NCBI GenBank assembly: GCA_963817885.1
Contig: CAWFQE010000003.1
Location: 1-64,000 of the forward strand
Direction: 5' to 3'
DNA length: 64,000 bases
Source: CAVOHU01 sp963817885
GTDB lineage: Bacteria > Acidobacteriota > Vicinamibacteria > Vicinamibacterales > JAKQTR01
Positions 24,569 through 32,457 of the stretch are shown one piece after another. The notes under the pieces were generated by a model. It saw only the letters and a program-made list of their open reading frames with translations. It made no database searches and was not told the origin of the DNA. The position numbers and the translations under genes were made by a program. Position 1 is the first letter of the stretch; each line of letters opens with the position of its first letter.

Positions 24569-25981
24569 CTACTTTCCTTTCACCGGGGCCGTGCTGTCCC
24601 GCCCGAATTCAGGCAGGTCGAGTTCCCACCAGAGCGCCTGATCCTTCTCCGCACCGTAGCCGAAGGCGTCGTCCATGCGGCGGAAGAGGCCGTCGAGCGC
24701 CGGCGCCGTGGCGACGCCGGCCTTCACCATGTCGTGGATCCAGGCGCGGTCCTTCTTGGCGAACGGGCACACGGCGAAGCAGATGCCGCAGTTGGTGGCC
24801 AATTCCCGCCAGTGGCTCATGCACTTCACGGCGTCGTCGAAATACGCCTTGTGGCCCGGATTGTTCCAGGTGCCCTTGACCTCCCAGGTCGGTTCGTCAG
24901 CGTAGCTGAGCGCTCCGACCGGGCAATGTTCAGCGCACTTCTTGCAGTGCTTGCAGAACTCCATGATCCCCGCATCGATCGGCTGGTCGACGGCGACCGG
25001 CAGATTGATGACCATCTTGTAGACGCGCACCAGCGGGCCGAACTCCGGGGTGATGAGCCGGTTCAGGCGAGAGAGCTCGCCCAGGCCGGCCAGCACGGCG
25101 AAGGCCGGAGCCACGCCGAGCGCGTTGAACGAGGCTTCGCCCAGGCCCTGGTAGCCGATGCCGCGCAGGAAGTCCTGAACCTGGTTCTGCAGGAGACTGT
25201 TCTGCGCGTAAGTCAGGTGCGTGGTTTGTGCGGCGATCGGTGACGGGGCGCGCTTGAAAGTTTCCTCCGACATCCGCATGGTCCATACCATCACCCAGCC
25301 GTAGCTGTTCGGGATGATCCGCTCGGTCTCCGTTTCCTGCGGCGCCTCGACGTCCGCGAAGACAAGATGCTTTCCGTCGGGATCGACCGAGTAGATCAGC
25401 TTGCGGGTGTTCTGATCGAGCGCGACGAAGCCCACCGTCGCAGCGCCCAGGTGCCGCATTACGACGCGCAGCATCTTGGCGGCTTCTTCCGGCGTGCCCA
25501 TCCATCGAGGCAGGCCGCGATCCTCGGGCCGGGCCACCTTCGGATTGCCGAGGAAGGTCTGCGGCGGCCGCGTGCTGTGCGCACCCCAGAGCGCCAGGTC
25601 GCGCAGTGATCGTCCCGGGACATTGTTGAGCGCGTCCTGCCGGGCCTTGTCCTGCCCGGCTTTCACCAGCGCTTTGGCGTTGTCGACGCCGATCCTGGCA
25701 CCAAGGCCCGCGCCGCGAACCGTGCCCTTCCCGGTGTTGGGATCGTAGCGCTCATTGAAGCGCTCGGTCCTGCTCCAGTCCACTTCGACGGTCGGTACGT
25801 CGACCGTCTTCACCCACCATGGCCGTTGCGGCCTGCCGGCCGGATCGGTGAATCGTTCGCCGGTCGATCGTGCCTCCGCCGCGGGCACGCCGACAACGCC
25901 GGTCGCGGCGATCGCCCCGCCGCCGATTCCCGCCATCCGAAGAGCCTCTCGACGACTCAGTTTCCTTCGCTGCGACGCCAT
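24569..25981 (-). CDS. rdhA: Reductive dehalogenase catalytic subunit (RdhA-like)
   Basis: A 470-residue exported iron-sulfur protein. It has a twin-arginine signal (RKLSRREALRMAG, RR at 10-11, hydrophobic stretch to about 36). The central part is of RdhA type (WTMRMSEETFKRAP, QDFLRGIGYQGLGEA, FGPLVRVYKM). Two 4Fe-4S motifs are near the C-terminus: C343-X2-C346-X2-C349-X3-C353-P, and C387-X10-C398-X2-C401-X3-C405-P. Members reductively remove halogen from organohalides using a corrinoid. Length matches the family. ATG 25981 is chosen because it opens the Tat signal. The downstream rdhB-, rdhC- and apbE-like genes complete a respiratory-type locus. The halogenated substrate cannot be predicted, and another redox reaction is possible. 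Confidence 0.85.
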   Translation of the reverse strand: MASQRRKLSRREALRMAGIGGGAIAATGVVGVPAAEARSTGERFTDPAGRPQRPWWVKTVDVPTVEVDWSRTERFNERYDPNTGKGTVRGAGLGARIGVDNAKALVKAGQDKARQDALNNVPGRSLRDLALWGAHSTRPPQTFLGNPKVARPEDRGLPRWMGTPEEAAKMLRVVMRHLGAATVGFVALDQNTRKLIYSVDPDGKHLVFADVEAPQETETERIIPNSYGWVMVWTMRMSEETFKRAPSPIAAQTTHLTYAQNSLLQNQVQDFLRGIGYQGLGEASFNALGVAPAFAVLAGLGELSRLNRLITPEFGPLVRVYKMVINLPVAVDQPIDAGIMEFCKHCKKCAEHCPVGALSYADEPTWEVKGTWNNPGHKAYFDDAVKCMSHWRELATNCGICFAVCPFAKKDRAWIHDMVKAGVATAPALDGLFRRMDDAFGYGAEKDQALWWELDLPEFGRDSTAPVKGK

Positions 25982-26033
25982 GCCATCCTCCAGAAACCTC
26001 AACGGATCAGTTCCACGGCTCACGCGTGACGAG

Positions 26034-27308
26034 TCAAGGCAGCTTCCTTGGCCTGGCTCCCGCCCCGTCGCCGCCCGTCGCGGATAGCTGGGCCCGGAGC
26101 CACTTGATGATGACGTTGCCCGTCCCTCCGGGCTCACCCCGACCCATGTGGCCTCCGTTGGCGTAGACGCGCGCGGCCTTGGCATCTCCCGCTTCGAGGA
26201 GGATGTACAGGTCCTCGATGCTGATCCAGGGGTCCTTCTTTCCGTTCACGACGAGCATCGGTGCCGCGGGTTTGGTGAGCCAGCCCTGCGTCTTGAGCGA
26301 GAGCGACGGCGCGTAGCGAATCAGTTCGTCCAGGTCCTTGACGTGGGACGCGTAGATCATCGAATCGACCAGGGACCACAGGTAGGTCTTGTCGGTGAGC
26401 ACCTGCCGGATCCACGGCTCCTGAAACGTGAAGTGGGTCGGCCCGCCCGCCTGCACGGCTGCCTTCAACCGCACCGGTTCCACATACGCCATCTTGGCGC
26501 CCCAGTAGCCGCCGTAGCTGCGGCCGAGGATCCCGATGCGCGACCCGTCGAGATCGGCGCGCTTGGCCAGGTAGTCGATGGCCGCACTGTAGACGCGCTC
26601 GGCGTCCGCCGTGTACCAGACCGGGCACTCTCCGGCACCCGGCATGTCCATGGAGAAGGCCGCGATGCCCGCTCCAAGCAGATCCGACACGTCGCGATCC
26701 TCTTTGTACTGGTCGACGCCGCCGGTGGCGATGACGACCGGCGGTTTCGAGATCCCCTTGGGCAGGCGGAGATACGCGATGATTTCTTTGCCTTCGAACG
26801 GGATCGCGACGCGTTCGAGCGGCGGATCGAAATAGCGTGCGGCCTTCAGGTACGTCTCGATGCACTTGCGGTAGGCCGCCTGCTTCGCCGGGTGATTGAT
26901 GACCGGGAACTTCGCGATCGAGTAGTAGGCCGAGGCTTTCAGCCACGCCTTCATCGCCTCGTCCCGTTTCCCTTGCGCGTCGAGCGCCTGTGCCTCGCGC
27001 TCGATCGGCTCTGCGAGGCGCACCCACTCGTCCACCCAGCGCTGCGGATCGAGGTCGTTGAGCTTCCGGAAGATCGCTTCGGCTTCCTTCGCGTCCGCGC
27101 CTCGCCGGATGAATTGATCGAGCCGGGACTTGGCGCCCTCAGCGAAGCGCGGGTCCGAGAGCAGATCGGCCTGGGCGGGCCGGCACGTGACGAGGCCCGC
27201 CAGCACCAGCGCCGCGATGGTTGCGCGGCGCGCGGCTGCACGGAGTCGTTCAGGCCGCCTGCGGCGAGCTGGATGCGAGGACAGCCGGTTGATGAAACGA
27301 TCGAACAT
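26034..27308 (-). CDS. Exported FrsA-like alpha/beta hydrolase
   Basis: A 424-residue protein with a basic N-terminus and hydrophobic signal segment ending at about residue 48 (TCRPAQADLL). It has a helical N-terminal domain, then an alpha/beta hydrolase fold with the nucleophile elbow GRSYGG, an acid in VVNGKKDPWIS and a His in NGGHMGRGEPGG. The layout, a helical cap before the catalytic core, resembles FrsA/DUF1100 esterases and 2,6-dihydroxypseudooxynicotine hydrolase. It lies 52 bases upstream of the reductive dehalogenase gene in the same direction and may be the first gene of that operon. The substrate is unknown. Confidence 0.82.
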   Translation of the reverse strand: MFDRFINRLSSHPARRRRPERLRAAARRATIAALVLAGLVTCRPAQADLLSDPRFAEGAKSRLDQFIRRGADAKEAEAIFRKLNDLDPQRWVDEWVRLAEPIEREAQALDAQGKRDEAMKAWLKASAYYSIAKFPVINHPAKQAAYRKCIETYLKAARYFDPPLERVAIPFEGKEIIAYLRLPKGISKPPVVIATGGVDQYKEDRDVSDLLGAGIAAFSMDMPGAGECPVWYTADAERVYSAAIDYLAKRADLDGSRIGILGRSYGGYWGAKMAYVEPVRLKAAVQAGGPTHFTFQEPWIRQVLTDKTYLWSLVDSMIYASHVKDLDELIRYAPSLSLKTQGWLTKPAAPMLVVNGKKDPWISIEDLYILLEAGDAKAARVYANGGHMGRGEPGGTGNVIIKWLRAQLSATGGDGAGARPRKLP

Positions 27309-27713
27309 CGGGTACCTCCCCGGGGCGCCGGACTCTGGAATCCGTTCAGCGCCGCGGCCTCTTCATGCGGAGAAATCCCGGACGGGCGAACGCGGCGATC
27401 CGCCCGGAATGTGGAAACAACTCTTCTGCTGATGCCCGCGCCATGAAATCACCAGAGGCCCCGGGGAGTCAATCCCTGGCCCCCGCAACGTCGTGCCGGT
27501 ATCCCGGCCTTTTCGCGACGCGGTACCCGGCACCGCACGGTCAGATGCCCGCCAATCCGGAAGTCCCGCAGACCGCGGTGCCGCCATGGAGCCGCGGCGC
27601 AGGACGCTCGGGCGGCTCGAGGCGCGCCTTTTCTGGCCACTGGCTCCGCAATGGCGCATCGCCACTGGCACGAGTCGCGGGCGGAACGATGTCCGGAATC
27701 GGTGCCGGAACCT
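27309..27713. other. Intergenic region, nothing recognised
   Basis: About 405 bases between two minus-strand hydrolase genes. It should hold the promoter of the hydrolase-rdh operon, but no convincing -35/-10 pair, operator or riboswitch (including a cobalamin box) was found. Confidence 0.4.
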
Positions 27714-28739
27714 CTATCGCTTCGGCGCGGCGAGTTCTTTCGCGCCCGGCCCGTTCCAGTAATCGACGAAACTCGTCACGGTGTGGGCGAACTCTTCCGG
27801 GTGCTCGCGGTAATGGAAGTGCCCGGCGTGGTTGATGAACTGGAGCCGCGCATATGGGTCCGTCTCGGCAATGATGTTGAACAGGCTCTCGGCCTGGATC
27901 GGCAGGACAGACGGGTCGTTCTTGCCCCAGTACAGCAACACCGGCATCTGGAGCACGGCGTCCACGTCGATGCGGCGGTAGGCGTCGTAGTTCATCTCAG
28001 CCTCGACCAGCCCCGCCTTCCGCCGCACGTCGCGGGTCTCGCGCTTGACCGTCTCCTGGGCCTTGGGGAGGTTCTCCATGAAGGTTGCCGCGGCGACGAA
28101 GTCCGGGGTCACGACGCTGCGGTCGTACAACAGGGCGGCCTGCTGGCAGGGCCAGAGCGCTGTCGCCGGCTCTTGAGGGCAGTGCTCGAGCAGGTTCTTC
28201 CGCCGGTTCCTCCGATCGTCACCAGCGCCCGGCGCGGCCGTGTCGCTGTCGACGATGACGAGCGTCTTCACCAGTTCGGGGTGGTTGACCGCCAGCAGGA
28301 ACACCAGCCCTCCACCGCGCGACTGGCCGATCAGGTGCACCTTGCCCAGCTTCATGGTCTGGATGAAGTTGACCATGTGCTGGACCTCACCGCGAATGCT
28401 CAGGTCGTCGTCGCTCTTCGGGTTGTCCGTCATGCCCGACGCGAGCTTGTCCGGAGCGTAAACGTGGAATCGCCTGGCCAGCAAGCCGATCACGGGAGCC
28501 CATGTGTTGGCGCTTGCGGTTCCGGCGAATCCGCTGCCGTGCACAAGGACCATCGGCTCGCCTGAGCCTTCGTCGTAGTAGCGGGTGCGGACGCCGTTCA
28601 CGTCGACGAACTTCGCCGTGAATCCGCCGTTCTCTCCGTTGGGGCCCACGCCCGGCGCCTGGCGCTGCGCCGCCAGCGTCTGAAACGTCATGCCCGCCGC
28701 AATCGCGGCGGTCGTCGCAAGCATCAGAGTTCGTCGCAT
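27714..28739 (-). CDS. Secreted alpha/beta hydrolase, paralogue C
   Basis: A 341-residue member of the same family as the genes at 13716 and 14921: signal peptide ending near residue 24 (TLAAQR), KFVDVNGVRTRYYDEGSG, VLVHGSG, nucleophile elbow GQSRGG (not GHSAGG), acid in YWGKNDPSV, and His in HAGHFHYREHPE. It shares the GQSRGG elbow and DKLASGMT segment with the gene at 52745, forming a second subgroup. The C-terminal end (FVDYWNGPGAKE) also matches that gene. Probably an esterase or C-C hydrolase; the substrate is unknown. Confidence 0.85.
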   Translation of the reverse strand: MRRTLMLATTAAIAAGMTFQTLAAQRQAPGVGPNGENGGFTAKFVDVNGVRTRYYDEGSGEPMVLVHGSGFAGTASANTWAPVIGLLARRFHVYAPDKLASGMTDNPKSDDDLSIRGEVQHMVNFIQTMKLGKVHLIGQSRGGGLVFLLAVNHPELVKTLVIVDSDTAAPGAGDDRRNRRKNLLEHCPQEPATALWPCQQAALLYDRSVVTPDFVAAATFMENLPKAQETVKRETRDVRRKAGLVEAEMNYDAYRRIDVDAVLQMPVLLYWGKNDPSVLPIQAESLFNIIAETDPYARLQFINHAGHFHYREHPEEFAHTVTSFVDYWNGPGAKELAAPKR

Positions 28740-28840
28740 CGATCGAATCCTCCTTGAAACCAGTCGTGCCGTTGAAAGACACCGGACTGACTTACGTCAG
28801 GTGCCGGCGAGAGGTCGAACCGCTCGCGAACGCCCGGCGA

Positions 28841-31800
28841 TCAGAACCGGCCGCGTCCGGGTGAGCCCCCGCGACGCTGAAGTGCGAGTGTCAGGTCACG
28901 TTGTGTCGAGACCTGGTCTGGATTCAGCGACAGCGATCGCTGAAACTGAGTGATCGCTTCGTCGAGCTGGCCCTTCAGGGCCAGCGCGATGCCGAGGCTG
29001 TTGTGCGCTTCGACCAGGTCGGGCGCCACGCTGAGCGCCGCGCGCGACTGCTCGATGGCGGCGTCGAGCTGGCCCGCGTCGATGAGCTGGCTCGCCAGAT
29101 CGGCGCGAGCCCGTGCGTTGGCGGGATCGAGTTCGACCGATCGGCGCAGGTGCGTGATGGCTTCGGGCCGTGCGCCGCGCGAGGCCAGCGCAGCGCCCAG
29201 GTTCCAATGCGTCCTGGCCGAGCCGGGATCCAGCTCGAGGGCCCGGCGGAACTGGGCGACAGCCTCGTCCATCCGGCCGTGCTCGGCGAGCATGATTCCG
29301 AGGAAGTTGTGCACCTCCGCCGACTCGGGGACCATGGACCCCAGGTACGCGCTGCCATCCACGAGCCGACCTTGCCGATCCGCGAGAAACCGCGCGCGCA
29401 TCGCTTCTTCGGGCGAGGCCAGGTAGGCCAGGTCGAGCAAGCCGAGGTAGGTATCGAGCCCCTCCGCGAGAGGTGCGGGTTTGCCGTCGACGAAACAGCG
29501 CGGGCACCATGCCCCGACCTGGCTGAGGTCGACCGCCGTTCCCGGCACCGCCTCGCCGAGGTTCGGCAGCGGACTCGGCGCGTATTCCTGCAGGGGCCGG
29601 TCGTCGCTGACGGCGAAGGTGCCGCGAGTCGCCTCGGAAAGCCTCTGCGCCGATCCGAGGAAGGTCCCCACGATTTCACGCACGCTTCCAAGATCGAGCC
29701 GGCGCATGTCCGCCAGGACCGCAGGCTGGCTCGAGAGGGCCGCGCTGACACGGGCCGGGTCGATCTCGATGCGCGAATCGGTCGTGCCGAGGAGCAGGAG
29801 GTCCGCCTGCGCACCCGACAGCAGCACCGAGCTCGGAAAGACATCGACGAACGCCCGAATCATGGCCAGCGTCGTCGAGGTCGGCACCTGATACGCCGGC
29901 AGCCACTGGCTGATGTAGCCCTTCGCCTTCAATCGCGTCCGGGCCAGCTCGTAGAACTCCCGTGAGTAGAGGGCCGCGACGCCGGCGTACCCGATGGGCG
30001 GCGGCTCCAGCGTGATCAGGTCGTATGAGCCTGGCTGCTGCATCTGCAGGTGATGCCGGCCGTCGTTGATGTACACGGCGACTCTCGGGTCGTCGAGCAC
30101 GTGATGATTGAAGTCGCTGAAGAAGTTGGCGTGGGCCAGGATGTCCCTGGACAGATCGGCAACCTCGACTCGCCGGATCGACGGATGGAGCGTCGCCGCA
30201 TTCGTCGTGTTCCCCACACCGAAGCCGATGACCAGCACCGTCTCGGGGTTGTCGATCGACAACAGCGGGATGTGGGCGAGCGCCCGCATGTAGCGCTGGG
30301 AGAATCGGGCCGTCGACGACATGGGATGCCCGTTAGTGAAGAGGATCCGTCCGAACGACGGCCGGTCGACCACGGTGATGACTTCGTTGAGGCCTTCGCT
30401 TCGGGCGAGCAGCCGGTCGCCGTCGGCGGGCGACGGGAGCGCGCGGGTGATGACGTGGTCAGCCGGCAGGCGGAGCCACAGCGTGAGGGACCCGCCGCCG
30501 ACGAGCAGCGCGAACAGCAATGCCGCCGGCCACCGGGACGGGCCGGATCGCGACCCGAACTGAAGGGGCAGAACCGCGAGTACCGAGGCGACCATCAGGA
30601 CGGTCGCGGTGTGCTGGATCCCGAGCATCGGCAGCAGCAGGAACCCGGCCGACAGGCTGCCGCCGACGGCGCCGACGGTGTTGGCGAGATAGAGCAACCC
30701 GGCGCTCCGGCCGACCGAGCGTTCCTGCCGCTGGATGATGGCGTTCGCCAACGGAAAGCTGAAGCCCATCAGCAGCGATGGGAGACCGAGTTCGAGCAGC
30801 ATCGGTACGGCGTTGAACCACGTCTCCCTGACGAGGCGCGCCCACCCGGACGATGCACCCGCACTAGCCGCGCCAAGGGCCGCCTGAAACGCCTGTTGGG
30901 CCGCGGCGAGTCGATCGAGATCGCGGCCATCGGCCATGGCCAGCCCGGCCAGGGTGACCGCGATGAAGAGTCCCTGCACGCTCATCAGCCACTGCGCCGG
31001 CCGCGCGATACGGCGGTGCAGGGCCCCGGAGGCGAGTGCGCCCGCACCGATTCCGACGAGAATGATCGTCAGGAGCAGGGAGAAGACGGCGCGGAAGCCG
31101 CCGAGCAGGATGGTGAAGTGGCGGAACCACACGATTTCCATGCCCATCGCCGCAAAGCCCGACAACGCGAGTGCCGCGCTGGTGGAGGCAAGAGGGAGCC
31201 AGCCGTTCTCGGACGGGTCTCGCTGAACCGCGGGCGGACGCACGTGCTCGAGTCGTGCGGCGTTGCGGCCCGGCTTCGGCTTGGCCACCTGGACAGGCTG
31301 TTTTCGGCTGAGGTAGAAGGCGCCCGCCGCGGCAGCGAAGTTGAAGACGACGGCGATCACCTGCGTGCGGGCGAGGCCCTCGGCCGGCACCAGTGTGAAG
31401 TCGGTCAGAAAGCAGCCGAGCGCCGCCCCGACCGTGTTGAACCCGTAGAGCGCGGCGATTCGCCAGTTGCCTGTCTCGGGGTCGCGCCGGACCAGATGCC
31501 GGATGAGCAGCGTCAAGGTCCCGCCCATCAGCAGCGTGATCGGCGTGAGCAGGAGCAGGACAACGCCCGCTCGTGCCAGATAGGAGGCCGCGGAGAGCGC
31601 GTACCAACCGGACCCTTCCCGCGAATAGGACGAGAGCAGCGCGGACACCTGGCCGAGGTGGGGAAGGAGCAGGGAGATGGCCAGCGCCAGCGCGCCGATC
31701 AGCAGTTCGACGTACCCGTACGCCCGAAGCAACGACTCCGGCCTGGCGGCGTACCGGCGATCCGACCAGGAACCCACGAGGAAACTGCCGGCGCCGAGGC

Positions 31801-31933
31801 CCAGCATGAACACGGCAACGACCAGCGAGGCGGAATAGATCGTGTTGCCAAAGACGTTTCCGAACACGCGGACCCATACCACCTGGTAAATCAGCCCGCT
31901 CAAGCCCGACAGGAAAAAGAGGAGATAGAGCAT
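28841..31933 (-). CDS. Membrane spermidine-synthase-like protein with C-terminal TPR domain
   Basis: A 1030-residue three-part protein. Residues 1 to about 490 hold many membrane helices, like transporter-type N-termini of bacterial SpeE homologues. Residues about 515-740 form a Rossmann-like spermidine-synthase domain (VLVIGFGVGNTTNAATLHP, VEVADLSRDIL, DPRVAVYINDGRHHLQ, YDLITLEPPP). Residues about 860-1020 contain at least three tetratricopeptide repeats (AEVHNFLGIMLAEHGRMDEA, ARTHWNLGAALASRGARPEA, VEAHNSLGIALALKGQLDEA). The acidic residue that binds the polyamine in true SpeE is within LEPPPIG instead of the usual TDSSDP, so polyamine synthesis is doubtful. Fusions of this type occur in several phyla with unknown function. 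Confidence 0.82.
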   Translation of the reverse strand: MLYLLFFLSGLSGLIYQVVWVRVFGNVFGNTIYSASLVVAVFMLGLGAGSFLVGSWSDRRYAARPESLLRAYGYVELLIGALALAISLLLPHLGQVSALLSSYSREGSGWYALSAASYLARAGVVLLLLTPITLLMGGTLTLLIRHLVRRDPETGNWRIAALYGFNTVGAALGCFLTDFTLVPAEGLARTQVIAVVFNFAAAAGAFYLSRKQPVQVAKPKPGRNAARLEHVRPPAVQRDPSENGWLPLASTSAALALSGFAAMGMEIVWFRHFTILLGGFRAVFSLLLTIILVGIGAGALASGALHRRIARPAQWLMSVQGLFIAVTLAGLAMADGRDLDRLAAAQQAFQAALGAASAGASSGWARLVRETWFNAVPMLLELGLPSLLMGFSFPLANAIIQRQERSVGRSAGLLYLANTVGAVGGSLSAGFLLLPMLGIQHTATVLMVASVLAVLPLQFGSRSGPSRWPAALLFALLVGGGSLTLWLRLPADHVITRALPSPADGDRLLARSEGLNEVITVVDRPSFGRILFTNGHPMSSTARFSQRYMRALAHIPLLSIDNPETVLVIGFGVGNTTNAATLHPSIRRVEVADLSRDILAHANFFSDFNHHVLDDPRVAVYINDGRHHLQMQQPGSYDLITLEPPPIGYAGVAALYSREFYELARTRLKAKGYISQWLPAYQVPTSTTLAMIRAFVDVFPSSVLLSGAQADLLLLGTTDSRIEIDPARVSAALSSQPAVLADMRRLDLGSVREIVGTFLGSAQRLSEATRGTFAVSDDRPLQEYAPSPLPNLGEAVPGTAVDLSQVGAWCPRCFVDGKPAPLAEGLDTYLGLLDLAYLASPEEAMRARFLADRQGRLVDGSAYLGSMVPESAEVHNFLGIMLAEHGRMDEAVAQFRRALELDPGSARTHWNLGAALASRGARPEAITHLRRSVELDPANARARADLASQLIDAGQLDAAIEQSRAALSVAPDLVEAHNSLGIALALKGQLDEAITQFQRSLSLNPDQVSTQRDLTLALQRRGGSPGRGRF

Positions 31934-32023
31934 AAGGGGGCCTGCCTGCGGACTGTCGTTACTCAGGCCGGAGCCTCGCCGCGCCCCGAATGACAGAGGG
32001 CGGCCGCCGCGCCGGCCCCAGGG

Positions 32024-32046
32024 ATTGGGGGGCTTCGCCCCCCAAT
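32024..32046. repeat. Perfect inverted repeat between divergent genes
   Basis: ATTGGGGGGC and GCCCCCCAAT, with a three-base loop, form a 10-base-pair stem about 90 bases upstream of the minus-strand synthase-like gene. It is in that gene's possible leader, so its role is uncertain. Confidence 0.5.
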
Positions 32047-32121
32047 AGTGGTCTTCGCCGGCCCGCCGGATTGGCAGCGGGGCGACCTCCAGGAATCTCT
32101 CCGGGCATCGAGGAAATCATC

Positions 32122-32157
32122 TTGACATGGTTGGACCACATGATGGTAGAGTCACCA
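32122..32157 (+). promoter_or_regulatory. Promoter-operator module 2, upstream of a TonB receptor
   Basis: TTGACA at 32122-32127 and TAGAGT at 32147-32152 are separated by 19 bases. The perfect operator TGGTTGGACCA (32128-32138) starts directly after the -35 box. Downstream of the -10 only the right half, ACCA, is kept at the position of the second operator. This leaves a leader of about 300 bases to the receptor start at 32458. Confidence 0.7.
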
Positions 32158-32457
32158 TACCAATTTACTTGATTGGCGGTCACCCGGCGAGTTATCAGGT
32201 GATCGCGCGTCCAGATCCTGCACTGAGAGGACGGAGCGGGTGAGCATGCCGCATTGGCGTCTCGCGTCTCCACGTCGCGCCGTTCGCGCGTCGGCCGAAG
32301 TGCACTCTGCCGTTCGTGAACTCCCGCCCATCCGTCTGCTCGGCGCGACGCGCATGTCGTCGTGCGGCTTGCGGTCCAAGTCTCATCGCCATCCGGAGTT
32401 GAGACCCGGGTCGTCCGAGAGACCCATGCATCCCCACGTGAAACAAGGAGCGCGTCT

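Noticed and set aside
27309..27713. Cobalamin riboswitch upstream of the dehalogenase operon
   Set aside because: Searched for by eye because RdhA would need a corrinoid; no B12-box-like sequence was found.
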